Shown here: in pieces, positions 53,972 through 61,879 of the stretch
Numbering within the stretch: position 1 is the stretch's first letter
Layout: the number at the start of each line of letters is the position of its first letter
Source: an uncultured Caryophanales bacterium
GTDB lineage: Bacteria > Bacillota_I > Bacilli_A > RFN20 > CAG-826
Assembly: GCA_946414655.1 (NCBI GenBank)
Contig: CAMKPL010000003.1
Coordinates: forward strand, 76,770-140,769
Direction of reading: 5' to 3'
Length of the DNA stretch: 64,000 nucleotides
Translations under genes and position numbers: made by a program
The notes under the pieces: generated by a model
Databases searched by the model: none
Told to the model about the DNA's origin: nothing
The model's input: the letters and a program-made list of their open reading frames with translations, nothing else

Positions 53972-55467
53972 TCTACAAATTTCCAGTGATATCCGCCCGC
54001 AACTGTTTGCTTACCCGAACAAGCTCTACCGATACTACTTGAATCAATATGACATTGTCGTGAAGCGTAGTTAAGTGACTCAAAAATTTTATCCAATTCA
54101 ACACAATACACTCTTTTCATTCCGTGTTTGCCGACTCTCTTTGCTTTTGATACAAACTTACCATTTATATAATCTTCATAAAATGCCCAATGATACCCAC
54201 CGCATGTCCTTGAGTAGTCTTTACAACATTTCGAAATCTCGCTGTTATCTAAATTAAGAACTGTTGCAGCATTTGTAGCGCTTTTATATGTGGTATTTGT
54301 GTCAATACAAATAACCTTAATACAAGTTGTTTTTCTTTCCCTAATTTTAAACGTAGGGCCAAAATCCTCTAAGTATGACCAGTGATACCCACCAGCTGTT
54401 AAACCAGAATCTCTGCACGCCCTCCCAATATTGGCTGCTGAAATGCCTAATATATTTGAAGCATCAGTTATAGATTCATAATTTGTTTGAGTTTCTACGC
54501 ATATAATTTTCCTTTTATTTTCATCGCTTCTCGGTTGCCATGAACTCGTATATTCTTGTTCAAAACACCAATAATATCCTGCCGATGAAATAGTAGTCCC
54601 GTTTGCAGCATTATAAATCGCGCCTTCACTAATTTTGTTATCTCTCGCTGCTTCTTTAGTGCTCTTATATATTTTTATATCGTTCAGATTATTCATATTA
54701 ATTCGGACAATAGGTGTTAATTTTTGCTTAGTTGCCAATGGCACAAACGAATCATAATCTTTGACAAAACACCAATAAGATCCACCGGGTTTGTGATACC
54801 CGCGAACCTGATTACAAGCGTTGCAAATATTAGATGCACTAATTCCGGTAAGCTTTTGTGCTTCTAATTGAGAGTGGTATTTTGCAATTATGTTTAAATC
54901 ATCATCAAGTCTATAGACTCCAAAGTCTTTTTTATCGTGATATGTTTTCTTTTTTCTTGGTTTCCATTGTCCATTTTTAAAATCCGCTAAAAAAGCCCAA
55001 TAATAGCCTCCAACAGTGTTTACTCTTCCGGTATTGTGGCAACACTTTCCGATAAGCGTGTGATCATTTTTTGTCTTAGTTTCAGCTTCGCGAATTGTAT
55101 TAAAAACTTGAACTATTTCATGAGTAACCTTATCTATTTGAGCAACTTGAAAACCAAGATGGTCATGATTTTCTCCGCCTTTTGTCAAGTTATAACCGTT
55201 GCATTTTTTATCGCCAATATACGAGTGCTCTTTTTTAATATAATAAATTTCTAATTCGTTCGCCTGTTTTTGTGTCATGATATCGGAAACAATAATTTCG
55301 TGCTTAAAGCCTTCATTCCATCCATATTTCAAAATTGCACTATAAAAATATGGATTATGTCTATAACCGTTTCCATTCGCCCACCGATCGGTTGTTGATT
55401 GCTTGGTCTGTCCAACATAAACTTTGCCATTGATTTTATTAGTGTGTTTATAAATGATCCAACTCAT
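53968..55467 (-). CDS. GIY-YIG endonuclease with six NUMOD-type repeats
   Basis: A 499-residue nuclease. The GIY-YIG domain (about 1-95) starts WIIYKHTNKINGKVYVGQT and includes the family Arg (DRWANGNGYRH) and Glu (ELEIYYIKKEH). Six tandem repeats of about 60 residues follow, each ending in a GGYHWAF-like motif after a small helix-turn-helix (e.g. ASNILGISAANIGRACRDSG), resembling NUMOD1/IENR1 DNA-recognition modules of phage homing enzymes. Usual relatives carry one to three repeats, so six gives a long DNA reader. It has no host intron in view. First gene of the operon with the PDDEXK protein. Confidence 0.88.
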   Translation of the reverse strand: MSWIIYKHTNKINGKVYVGQTKQSTTDRWANGNGYRHNPYFYSAILKYGWNEGFKHEIIVSDIMTQKQANELEIYYIKKEHSYIGDKKCNGYNLTKGGENHDHLGFQVAQIDKVTHEIVQVFNTIREAETKTKNDHTLIGKCCHNTGRVNTVGGYYWAFLADFKNGQWKPRKKKTYHDKKDFGVYRLDDDLNIIAKYHSQLEAQKLTGISASNICNACNQVRGYHKPGGSYWCFVKDYDSFVPLATKQKLTPIVRINMNNLNDIKIYKSTKEAARDNKISEGAIYNAANGTTISSAGYYWCFEQEYTSSWQPRSDENKRKIICVETQTNYESITDASNILGISAANIGRACRDSGLTAGGYHWSYLEDFGPTFKIRERKTTCIKVICIDTNTTYKSATNAATVLNLDNSEISKCCKDYSRTCGGYHWAFYEDYINGKFVSKAKRVGKHGMKRVYCVELDKIFESLNYASRQCHIDSSSIGRACSGKQTVAGGYHWKFVE

Positions 55468-55883
55468 ATTTTGATTATATCAATTTCATAAATCATTTGT
55501 ATTAAAAGTAGCGGGTTCCGCGCACGGTTCCCACTATTCCCACTTATTTCAAATAGTCAAAATCACGCTTTCTAAAGTATTAATGTATGACGATAACCCA
55601 AAGTTTTACTTGGGATTTAAGGTTAATTTGCAAAGAAAAAACCCGCGAATTGCAGAGATTATTTGAATTTCGAGCAATTTTATAGCGGGTAATTTTCAGA
55701 GTGGCCTTCTCTAACACGAAAAATGCTTATTTTCCATATCTCTAACACCGAAAATGCTAAAAATCTAACAATTTTAAGGCTTTTTCGATAAGTCTTTTCA
55801 CAAAATTACATTAACGGGTATCAAAGTTTTTCAGTTTTTCTATTACAGTTATACTTTTTTATAATAAATATAGTTTATGCGAA
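55468..55883. other. Gene-less flank with repeats, right of the nuclease operon
   Basis: There is no coding frame. Two TTCCCAC copies lie at 55528-55534 and 55537-55543. An ACCCGC/GCGGGT hairpin (about 55640-55690) encloses GAATTGC/GCAATTT and looks like an AATTGC-loop terminator interrupted by extra sequence. Two near-identical 20-mers, TCTCTAACACGAAAAATGCT (55708-55727) and TCTCTAACACCGAAAATGCT (55739-55758), are spaced 31 bp apart, followed by a partial third (ATCTAACA). Confidence 0.6.
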
Positions 55884-56768
55884 TTATATTGATTCTCTAT
55901 AAATAGAGACTATGTCTTCTAAAATATTTCTATCGATATTATTATCTATAAACACGAGGTTTGTCTCTCTTATCAAATCTAAATTTTCAATAGGGAGCCC
56001 TACTAATTTGTTTTCTTTTATTTCTCTAGAACAAGCACTCTTTGGCAAAATAGAAATTCCAAGATTTTTTCTCACAAGCATTTTAATAGAAGCTACATTA
56101 TCCATTTCTAAAGATAAATGGAAATTGTTAATATCTTCATCCATTTTTGCCAATTCATTAACGAAAAGAGTTGAGGTACCACTTTCAAGATTTCTTAAAA
56201 TAAGATTTTCTTTTTTCAAATCGTTAATAGTAACCACTTTTTTATTAGCAAGGGGATTATCTAAAGAAACAACCGCTACCAAGGAATCGGTGCCAAGCAA
56301 AATAGAGGAGAATTTTTTATTAGTAATCTTTCCTTCAATTATTGCTAAATCAATCTGATAAAGGCTTAATTTCTCATAAAGATTTTTTATAGAGTCAGAA
56401 ATAATTCTTATATGTGATCCACTATTTCTTTCTGAATATTTTGCCATGATTTCTGGAGCGATGTTACTCTCGGAAGTATGGGTAATACCAACTGTCAAAT
56501 TATTAGCACATTTCTTGTAATCTTTTAGTTTGCGATTCATATCGTTGTAAAGAGATTGAATACGCAAAGCGTATTTAAGCACGATTTCCCCTTCTTTTGT
56601 TAGGAAAAGATTATTGTTTGAGCGAATAAATAATTTAGCATCAAATTCCTCTTCTAATTGTTTGACGTGTTGACTAACAGCAGGTTGAGTCAAATTTAGT
56701 TCTTTTGCGGCTTTAGTAAATGAATTTACTTTGCTTAATTCGATGAGAGTTAACAATTTTGTATCCAT
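55884..56768 (-). CDS. LysR-family transcriptional regulator
   Basis: A 294-residue regulator. The HTH (about 3-60) reads SKVNSFTKAAKELNLTQPAVSQHVKQLE, and the rest is the effector-binding domain. It is divergent from a MATE exporter gene with 105 bp between, the normal layout for LysR control of a neighbour. The co-inducer is unknown. A dyad-rich AT stretch at about 56770-56870 probably holds both promoters. Confidence 0.92.
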   Translation of the reverse strand: MDTKLLTLIELSKVNSFTKAAKELNLTQPAVSQHVKQLEEEFDAKLFIRSNNNLFLTKEGEIVLKYALRIQSLYNDMNRKLKDYKKCANNLTVGITHTSESNIAPEIMAKYSERNSGSHIRIISDSIKNLYEKLSLYQIDLAIIEGKITNKKFSSILLGTDSLVAVVSLDNPLANKKVVTINDLKKENLILRNLESGTSTLFVNELAKMDEDINNFHLSLEMDNVASIKMLVRKNLGISILPKSACSREIKENKLVGLPIENLDLIRETNLVFIDNNIDRNILEDIVSIYRESI

Positions 56769-56873
56769 GTATATAATTATAAACTTTTTTTATAGTATTG
56801 AAAGTTTTTCTTATTTATTTTTTCTTGTTTTTTGGACTAAATTCAAATACGAAAGTTTTTCCAAATTACTGTT

Positions 56874-58355
56874 ATGACTAATAATTTAGATTCAAAAAAG
56901 AAAGATTTGTTTGAAAATAAACCTGTATTCCAGGCGATTTTGAGTTTAGCTATCCCTTCTATTATTGGGCAGCTTATTCTTGTCATCTATAATATTACCG
57001 ATACATTCTTTATTGGATTAGCCGCTAATAACATGGCTGATAAGGAATTAGGTAATGCTTTAGTAGCAGGCGTAACTATTTGTATGCCTGTATATATGAT
57101 ATTAAGCGCTATATCAAATTTATTTGGGATAGGTGCCTCTAGTGTTATATCTCGTTCTCTTGGAAAAAATAATCCATGGAGAGCTAAAAATGCATCTCGC
57201 TTTGCTTTTTATGCTTGTTTAATTACAACGTTAATTTATTGTCTATTAGTTTTTATTTTTAGTAATCCTTTATCTAATTTATTATCAGGAAACAAATCTC
57301 CTGAAACTTCTAGTTACGCTAGATCATATATCTTATATTGCGTAGTGATATTTGGCATTCCAACAGCAATTAATACACTGTTTTCCCATTTATTAAGAGC
57401 GCAAGGAAAATCTAAACATGCTTCTTATGGGATTGTTTTAGGGGGATTACTAAACTGTGGTTTAGATCCTCTATTCATGTTTGTTATCATGCCATCAAAT
57501 CCAGAAGTTGCCGCAGCTTTAGCAACCGGGATAGCGAATTCTATCGCATTAATTTATTACATTGTTCTAATGATAATTAGGAAAAAAGATTTAGTAATCT
57601 CTATTAAATTTTCTAAAAAAATGTTCACAGAAAATATTCCTAGCGAAGTTATTAAAGTCGGCATTCCAGCTTGCTTAATGACCTTGTGTGAAAATATTTC
57701 TTATATGATTCTTGATGCTTTAATCGGCTCAGTTATTGTTGTTAAAGCAGAAAGCGATGCCGCACTAGCTGGTATTGGAGTCGCTAAGAAAATCAATATG
57801 TTTGCTCATTCTTCCGTGAGAGGCATGACACAAGGCGTTTTACCTATCATCGGTTATAACAAGGCTAGTGGAAATCGTAAAAGAATGGCAAAAATTGTCT
57901 ATGTTAGTGGCGCTATTTCAATAAGCATTGCTTTGTTAGCTATGATTATTTCTATGATTTGGGCCACTCCTTTATCCACTATTTTCATCCACGAAAACAA
58001 TTCCATTGCTTACGCCACAAAATTTTTAAGAATATTGTGTATCGGTGGTCCTTTTTCTGCCGTTGCTTATACAGTTATTTCATTTTTCCAAGCTGTCGGT
58101 AAACCTTGGAGAAGTCTTGTTTTAGCCTTATTAAGAAAAGGGGCTTTAGATATACCTTTAATGTTCATCTTCTTTTCTATCGCAAAAATAGAAAATAACT
58201 CTATTGGACCAGATCTTATAGTTTGGGCCACTCCTATTACCGATATTATTTGTTCTCTTGTAGCAGTTATTTTGTTTTATGGATATGTTAAACACAATGG
58301 TAAAAATGCACCCTCTTTTAATAAGCAAGAAAAATTACCATCTCTAGAAGGCTAA
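56874..58355 (+). CDS. MATE-family multidrug/Na+ antiporter
   Basis: Membrane exporter of 493 residues with twelve membrane segments. The N-terminal PVFQAILSLAIPSIIGQLILV and DTFFIGLAANN are MATE signatures; FGIGASSVISRSLGKNNPWRA and the mirrored KKINMFAHSSVRGMTQGVLPIIGYNKASGN are the loop motifs of the two halves. It expels cationic drugs or metabolites using a Na+ or H+ gradient. Divergent LysR gene upstream is the probable regulator. The next small gene starts 5 bp after its stop. Confidence 0.92.
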   Translation: MTNNLDSKKKDLFENKPVFQAILSLAIPSIIGQLILVIYNITDTFFIGLAANNMADKELGNALVAGVTICMPVYMILSAISNLFGIGASSVISRSLGKNNPWRAKNASRFAFYACLITTLIYCLLVFIFSNPLSNLLSGNKSPETSSYARSYILYCVVIFGIPTAINTLFSHLLRAQGKSKHASYGIVLGGLLNCGLDPLFMFVIMPSNPEVAAALATGIANSIALIYYIVLMIIRKKDLVISIKFSKKMFTENIPSEVIKVGIPACLMTLCENISYMILDALIGSVIVVKAESDAALAGIGVAKKINMFAHSSVRGMTQGVLPIIGYNKASGNRKRMAKIVYVSGAISISIALLAMIISMIWATPLSTIFIHENNSIAYATKFLRILCIGGPFSAVAYTVISFFQAVGKPWRSLVLALLRKGALDIPLMFIFFSIAKIENNSIGPDLIVWATPITDIICSLVAVILFYGYVKHNGKNAPSFNKQEKLPSLEG

Positions 58356-58360
58356 TAATT

Positions 58361-58672
58361 ATGGATAAGATTATTGATATAAGACATAGAAAGCATGCTA
58401 GAAAAATAACGATTACATTTTGTGGTAATGGAATTTTTTATGGCATTTACAATGAAATAAAAATGGAAGGCTATGAAATATCCATTAATTATATATATTC
58501 CAGCAAAGAAAAAGATTCTTGCGTTATAAATATGACAGTTAAAAGAAGAAACAAATCATTTGATAAATATATTGCGTTTTTAGCAGATAAAGTATTTTGC
58601 AAAACTATTTATATATATGATTACGTGGAAGTAGATGATGATTACATGGAAATAGATGATGATGATTTCTAA
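58361..58672 (+). CDS. Unknown 103-residue protein with acidic tail
   Basis: I do not recognise this protein. It has a basic, beta-rich first part (RHRKHARKITITFCGNG, then INYIYSSKEKD and VINMTVKRRN) and an extremely acidic end (EVDDDYMEIDDDDF). It is soluble with no signal peptide. It starts 5 bp after the MATE gene and is probably cotranscribed. The tail might bind cations or block a partner. An IS110 remnant begins about 100 bp after it. Confidence 0.6.
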   Translation: MDKIIDIRHRKHARKITITFCGNGIFYGIYNEIKMEGYEISINYIYSSKEKDSCVINMTVKRRNKSFDKYIAFLADKVFCKTIYIYDYVEVDDDYMEIDDDDF

Positions 58673-59074
58673 ACTTATAATTATTAATCTCATTAACAAT
58701 TTATGTATCCAATGGATGCATTATTGATTGACCACTAGGAGTCGCTTTTTCTTCCTTGGTAATATATAAATATATATAAGGATAGTCGCGGGGTCTCTAT
58801 AATTTTACTACTGCTAGACAGTCTGATTTTCATATTGAGGACGCGGCTTACCTATTAAGCGTTTTTTGCAGGATGAGATATTTACCTTCTATTTGAGATA
58901 TTACGTTAGGGAAGCAAAGCGAATTGCCCAAAGTAACTATCCAAAAAGGAGGTTTTATTTATGCCTACTTATTTTGTGGGTATCGATGTCAGCAATAGGC
59001 TATGATATCTTCTTTATGCTTCACGCTTTATGTAAACGCAATTAGTTAAAATTAAGGAATGGAAAGAAATAAAA
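58673..59074 (+). mobile_element. IS110-family 5' remnant with structured leader (bridge-RNA position)
   Basis: The leader contains AGTCGCG (58784-58790) pairing with CGCGGCT (58842-58848), with an inner AGAC/GTCT hairpin, then GGGAA and ATTGCCCA blocks. AAAAAGGAGG and an ATG at 58961 follow. The 14-codon reading frame, MPTYFVGIDVSNRL, ends at 59003-59005; FVGIDVS is the DEDD RuvC-like start of IS110 recombinases. In the IS110 group the bridge RNA is transcribed from exactly this leader. Everything after residue 12 is gone. The gene-less stretch to 59074 holds nothing else clear. Confidence 0.65.
58961..59005 (+). pseudogene. Truncated IS110-family transposase start
   Basis: Fourteen codons remain, MPTYFVGIDVSNRL and stop, with a good Shine-Dalgarno (AAAAAGGAGG, 8 bp before ATG). 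The first catalytic Asp of the DEDD set is in GIDVS. The rest of the roughly 400-residue gene is missing, and sequence leading to the IS3-type gene follows. Confidence 0.7.
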
Positions 59075-60064
59075 ATGATCAAAAAAGCAACACTAATTAA
59101 CGAAAATGAGAAGTTAAAAAGAGAAATTTATATATGGAGAAATATCGGGATAGGAATTAATGCTTCTGTGAAAGAAAAGGAAGAAGCAACGAAAACGTTT
59201 TTGGAACAATATAGTGGATATAATTATTGTGAAGTGTGTAGAGTTATTCATTTAAGCAAAGGAACATATTTCAATTTTATTAATAATAAAGTTGAGAAAA
59301 CTACATACGAGATTAAAGACGAAAGTTTATTAAAGGAAATTAAAATCGTTTTTGAAGAATCGAATAGAATTTATGGAGTCGATAAAATCAATGCAGTTTT
59401 AAGGAAAAAGGGAATAATTACTTCGGCACGAAAAATAAGTCAACTCATGAAATCTAATAATCTAATTAAACAAAATGTCATGAAAAGACCGAAACCACAG
59501 GTAATTAGAGAAAGATGCAACTACTTTAGAAACCTTTTAAATAGACAGTTTGATCAGCAAGAACCGAACAAAGTCTGGGTGAGTGATTTACTAGAAATTA
59601 ATCTAAGCGGGGTAAAATATTATCTCTGTGTCATCCTTGATTTGTTTGCAAGGAAGGTTCTTTCATGGAGAGTATCACATAGAAAAAGCGATAACCTCAC
59701 TATTAACGCAATAAAAGAAGCATTTGAAATAAGAAACGAACCGGTAGGATTGATGTTTCATAGCGATCAAGGCCTAGAATTTACCACTCATAATTTTATG
59801 AATACATTAAAAGTTTTAGGCATAAAACAATCATTTTCGTATCCCGGTTCACCAAATGATAACGCTGCAATGGAAGGATTCTATTCTATATTAAGAAGAG
59901 AGGAAGTTAATATTAATATTATTAAATATGTAAACTCACGAGGCATTAGAGATTATTTAACAAAATATTTTTACTTTTATAACAATAAAAGAATTCATCG
60001 ATCTCTAGATGATAGAACTCCTCAAGAAGTTGAAGATGAATGGTTCAAAAAGCACTCAAATTAG
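59075..60064 (+). CDS. IS3-family (IS150-like) transposase OrfB
   Basis: DDE transposase of 329 residues. An N-terminal helical region (ENEKLKREIYIWRN, remains of the OrfA-type leucine zipper) precedes a HTH_21 domain (YGVDKINAVLRKKGI) and the integrase core. Catalytic residues are Asp in NKVWVSDLLE, Asp in MFHSDQGLEFT and Glu in NAAMEGFYSILRREE. The usual upstream orfA with its frameshift site is absent. The right end after the stop (AGGGTACT) resembles an IS3 terminal repeat, but no matching left repeat is seen. The element is therefore probably 5'-truncated, inserted into or next to the IS110 remnant. Confidence 0.88.
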   Translation: MIKKATLINENEKLKREIYIWRNIGIGINASVKEKEEATKTFLEQYSGYNYCEVCRVIHLSKGTYFNFINNKVEKTTYEIKDESLLKEIKIVFEESNRIYGVDKINAVLRKKGIITSARKISQLMKSNNLIKQNVMKRPKPQVIRERCNYFRNLLNRQFDQQEPNKVWVSDLLEINLSGVKYYLCVILDLFARKVLSWRVSHRKSDNLTINAIKEAFEIRNEPVGLMFHSDQGLEFTTHNFMNTLKVLGIKQSFSYPGSPNDNAAMEGFYSILRREEVNINIIKYVNSRGIRDYLTKYFYFYNNKRIHRSLDDRTPQEVEDEWFKKHSN

Positions 60065-60097
60065 GGTACTAATTTTTTTATTTTATTTATAAAATAA

Positions 60098-60125
60098 AAC
60101 AAGTTTTGAAGTCTCAAAACTTGTT
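60098..60125 (-). terminator. Terminator after the tRNA pair
   Basis: Perfect 12-bp stem AACAAGTTTTGA/TCAAAACTTGTT with loop of four, followed on the minus strand by TTATTTTAT. It ends the tRNA-Asn/tRNA-Glu transcript. Confidence 0.85.
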
Positions 60126-60136
60126 AGTATCACGGT

Positions 60137-60213
60137 TGGTGACCTGTACGGGATTCGAACCCATGAATGTATGCGTGAAAGGCATATGAGTTAAGCCACT
60201 TCTCCAACAGGCC
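60137..60213 (-). tRNA. tRNA-Glu (TTC anticodon)
   Basis: Acceptor GGCCTGT/ACAGGTC with discriminator A and encoded CCA. Anticodon arm ATGC-CTTTCAC-GCAT gives TTC. The T arm has GGTTCGAATCC. It lies 5 bp downstream of tRNA-Asn on the same strand. Confidence 0.95.
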
Positions 60214-60218
60214 AAGTT

Positions 60219-60293
60219 TGGCGCCCACTTACGGGTTCGAACCGCAGACCGATCGGTTAACAGCCGATAGCTCTACCGCTGAGCTAAGTGGGC
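60219..60293 (-). tRNA. tRNA-Asn (GTT anticodon)
   Basis: Acceptor GCCCACT/AGTGGGC with discriminator G and encoded CCA. Anticodon arm ATCGG-CTGTTAA-CCGAT gives GTT. First of the two-tRNA unit; the terminator at 60098 follows tRNA-Glu. Confidence 0.95.
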
Positions 60294-60345
60294 AGCGCGT
60301 AATATCTTACCACAGTCTTTTGTTAAATAACAATAATAATATTGA

Positions 60346-60570
60346 TTATTTTACTTTACTCTCAATTGCGTCGAGTAAGTCTTTGACTGTAACAAGTTTG
60401 GACATATCGATATCGTCGAATGCAACACCGTATTTTTCTTCAAGTTCAAGGAGTGTTTCAACGACATCAAGGCTATCTAAGCCTAATTCACGAATAGCAA
60501 TAGCTTCATCAACGCTTTCACGATGTGAGAGCTCAGCTAAACGGGCTTTAATTTCTTCACGATGTGACAT
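60346..60570 (-). CDS. acpP: Acyl carrier protein
   Basis: A 74-residue carrier for fatty-acid synthesis. The phosphopantetheine Ser is in ELGLDSLDVVETLLEL, and helix III follows (VAFDDIDMSKLVTVKDLL). The start follows ACCGAGGTAAAAATT. The gene is monocistronic here, with the Tad-like cluster terminator upstream. Confidence 0.95.
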   Translation of the reverse strand: MSHREEIKARLAELSHRESVDEAIAIRELGLDSLDVVETLLELEEKYGVAFDDIDMSKLVTVKDLLDAIESKVK

Positions 60571-60617
60571 AATTTTTACCTCGGTATGTATTGTATCATA
60601 AATACAAAATAGAAAAA

Positions 60618-60666
60618 GAGAATTGTTTCACCTCTGGTGGATGGGACCTTCAATGAAACAATTCTC
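60618..60666 (-). terminator. Terminator of the Tad-like pilus cluster
   Basis: A 13-bp stem GAGAATTGTTTCA/TGAAACAATTCTC with a 23-nt loop is followed on the minus strand by TTTTTC. The loop holds the gene-free text between the pilin gene and acpP. Confidence 0.88.
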
Positions 60667-60673
60667 ATATAAA

Positions 60674-60865
60674 TTAGTTGCCAGCTGGAGCAGCTGCTGC
60701 TGGAGCGATTTCAACATATTCTGCCGATGTTGATGCTACGCCAACCATTCTGTTTCCGATGGCAGTGCTTGTTCGGCCAAATGAATTGACCAAGATGCCG
60801 AATACAACACCGAAAAGCGCAATGGCTAAGACGATGCCAAGTAATTGGCCTTTAATTTCAGACAT
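60674..60865 (-). CDS. Small Flp-like pilin or membrane peptide of the Tad cluster
   Basis: A 63-residue protein, one membrane helix after a short basic start: SEIKGQLLGIVLAIALFGVVFG. KG before the hydrophobic run resembles a class-III prepilin cleavage site, but the usual Glu five residues later is absent. The C-terminus is Ala/Pro-rich (EIAPAAAAPAGN). Last gene of the pilus cluster, where major pilins are often highly expressed. GGAGGAAGTTT precedes the ATG. The pilin assignment rests on size, position and the signal. Confidence 0.6.
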   Translation of the reverse strand: MSEIKGQLLGIVLAIALFGVVFGILVNSFGRTSTAIGNRMVGVASTSAEYVEIAPAAAAPAGN

Positions 60866-60879
60866 AAACTTCCTCCTTT

Positions 60880-61221
60880 CTAGTTGTAGTATCCAATCAC
60901 GACACTGCGCACCACACTGATCTCCATTGGTTTACTCGCTAAAAACACAGGTTGATACGATTTGGATATTTTGTATTCGAAAACTGCTCCAAAAAGTGGT
61001 GTCTCTTCACTGACGGCCTCAATAGTGGCGCCAGCTTCGTTCTCTACGAGGGCAATAACATCATCATTAATTGAACCTTTAGATGAAATGATATTCCCAG
61101 CCGTAACAGAAACTGCGTCGAGATTGGAATGTATGATTTGAACCGAAATTAAATCGGTTGCAAAAACAAAGAGTTGAACGATGAAAACCATCGATAAAAT
61201 AAAAGCGATTTTATAAGACAT
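60880..61221 (-). CDS. TadE-like minor pilin or assembly protein
   Basis: A 113-residue protein with one N-terminal membrane helix (about 5-25, IAFILSMVFIVQLFVFATDL) and an extracellular beta-rich remainder. It overlaps the upstream TadC-like gene by 11 bp. Size and position fit a pseudopilin or TadE-type subunit, but no specific motif is visible. Confidence 0.55.
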   Translation of the reverse strand: MSYKIAFILSMVFIVQLFVFATDLISVQIIHSNLDAVSVTAGNIISSKGSINDDVIALVENEAGATIEAVSEETPLFGAVFEYKISKSYQPVFLASKPMEISVVRSVVIGYYN

Positions 61222-61879
61222 TAACCATATCCTCCATCACTGTAATAATTCCGAAAGTAACCATGATGATTAGCACTCCACTTCCCACAAGTGGGAAAGT
61301 AGACATTGAAGCAAGACTATTTCGCTTTTTCATCATTTCTTTTTCGTATGCTAGATCGCTGATTTTGCCAAATATAGCATCAAACTGCGATAAATGTGTT
61401 GGATTAGAACCATCATCAATCATCTGGTAAATAGAAATCATCATTTCTTCAATGATTAAATCATTAAACTTTTTACCAAAATGAATGAATGGTGTAATTG
61501 TTTTATCTTCATCAATCTCTCTGATTAGTTCAGATAGATACGTGGCGAGTTGCTTATCAGCGAATGATTGGATCTCTTTTAGAGCAGTATAAACTGAGTA
61601 GCCATTATGAAGATAAATCTTGAAGAAGGTAAACAAGGAGACAAAGTCCCTTTTTGCTTGGTCTCCTTGTTCCTTCTCTAACTTGGAGTAACGACTGAAA
61701 TATAAGATTATGAAAATTGTTACGAAGAAAAGTCCAACTCCAAGATAGATATAAGATTGTAAAAAGTAATATGCTACACCACTGGCAGCTAGTAAAAATA
61801 AACATATTAAAAACGCTCTATAGAATTCTTTCTTCACCGATAGTCCAAGGTTGATCATTCTCTTTTTTAACTTTTTCAT
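61211..61879 (-). CDS. Type II secretion F-domain protein (TadC-like)
   Basis: Inner-membrane platform protein of 222 residues. Two membrane segments near the N-terminus (about 22-60) and one at the C-terminus (about 195-218) frame a cytoplasmic helical T2SSF domain (ELIREIDEDKTITPFIHFG). It overlaps TadB-like by 4 bp. In Tad systems TadB and TadC form the base through which the ATPase extrudes pilin. Confidence 0.75.
   Translation of the reverse strand: MKKLKKRMINLGLSVKKEFYRAFLICLFLLAASGVAYYFLQSYIYLGVGLFFVTIFIILYFSRYSKLEKEQGDQAKRDFVSLFTFFKIYLHNGYSVYTALKEIQSFADKQLATYLSELIREIDEDKTITPFIHFGKKFNDLIIEEMMISIYQMIDDGSNPTHLSQFDAIFGKISDLAYEKEMMKKRNSLASMSTFPLVGSGVLIIMVTFGIITVMEDMVNVL

Noticed and set aside
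58900..58935. Similarity between the IS110 leader (GTTAG, GGGAA, ATTGCCCA) and the twin structured RNAs
   Set aside because: The shared words are short and their order relative to the helices differs, so common origin is not supported without a model search.
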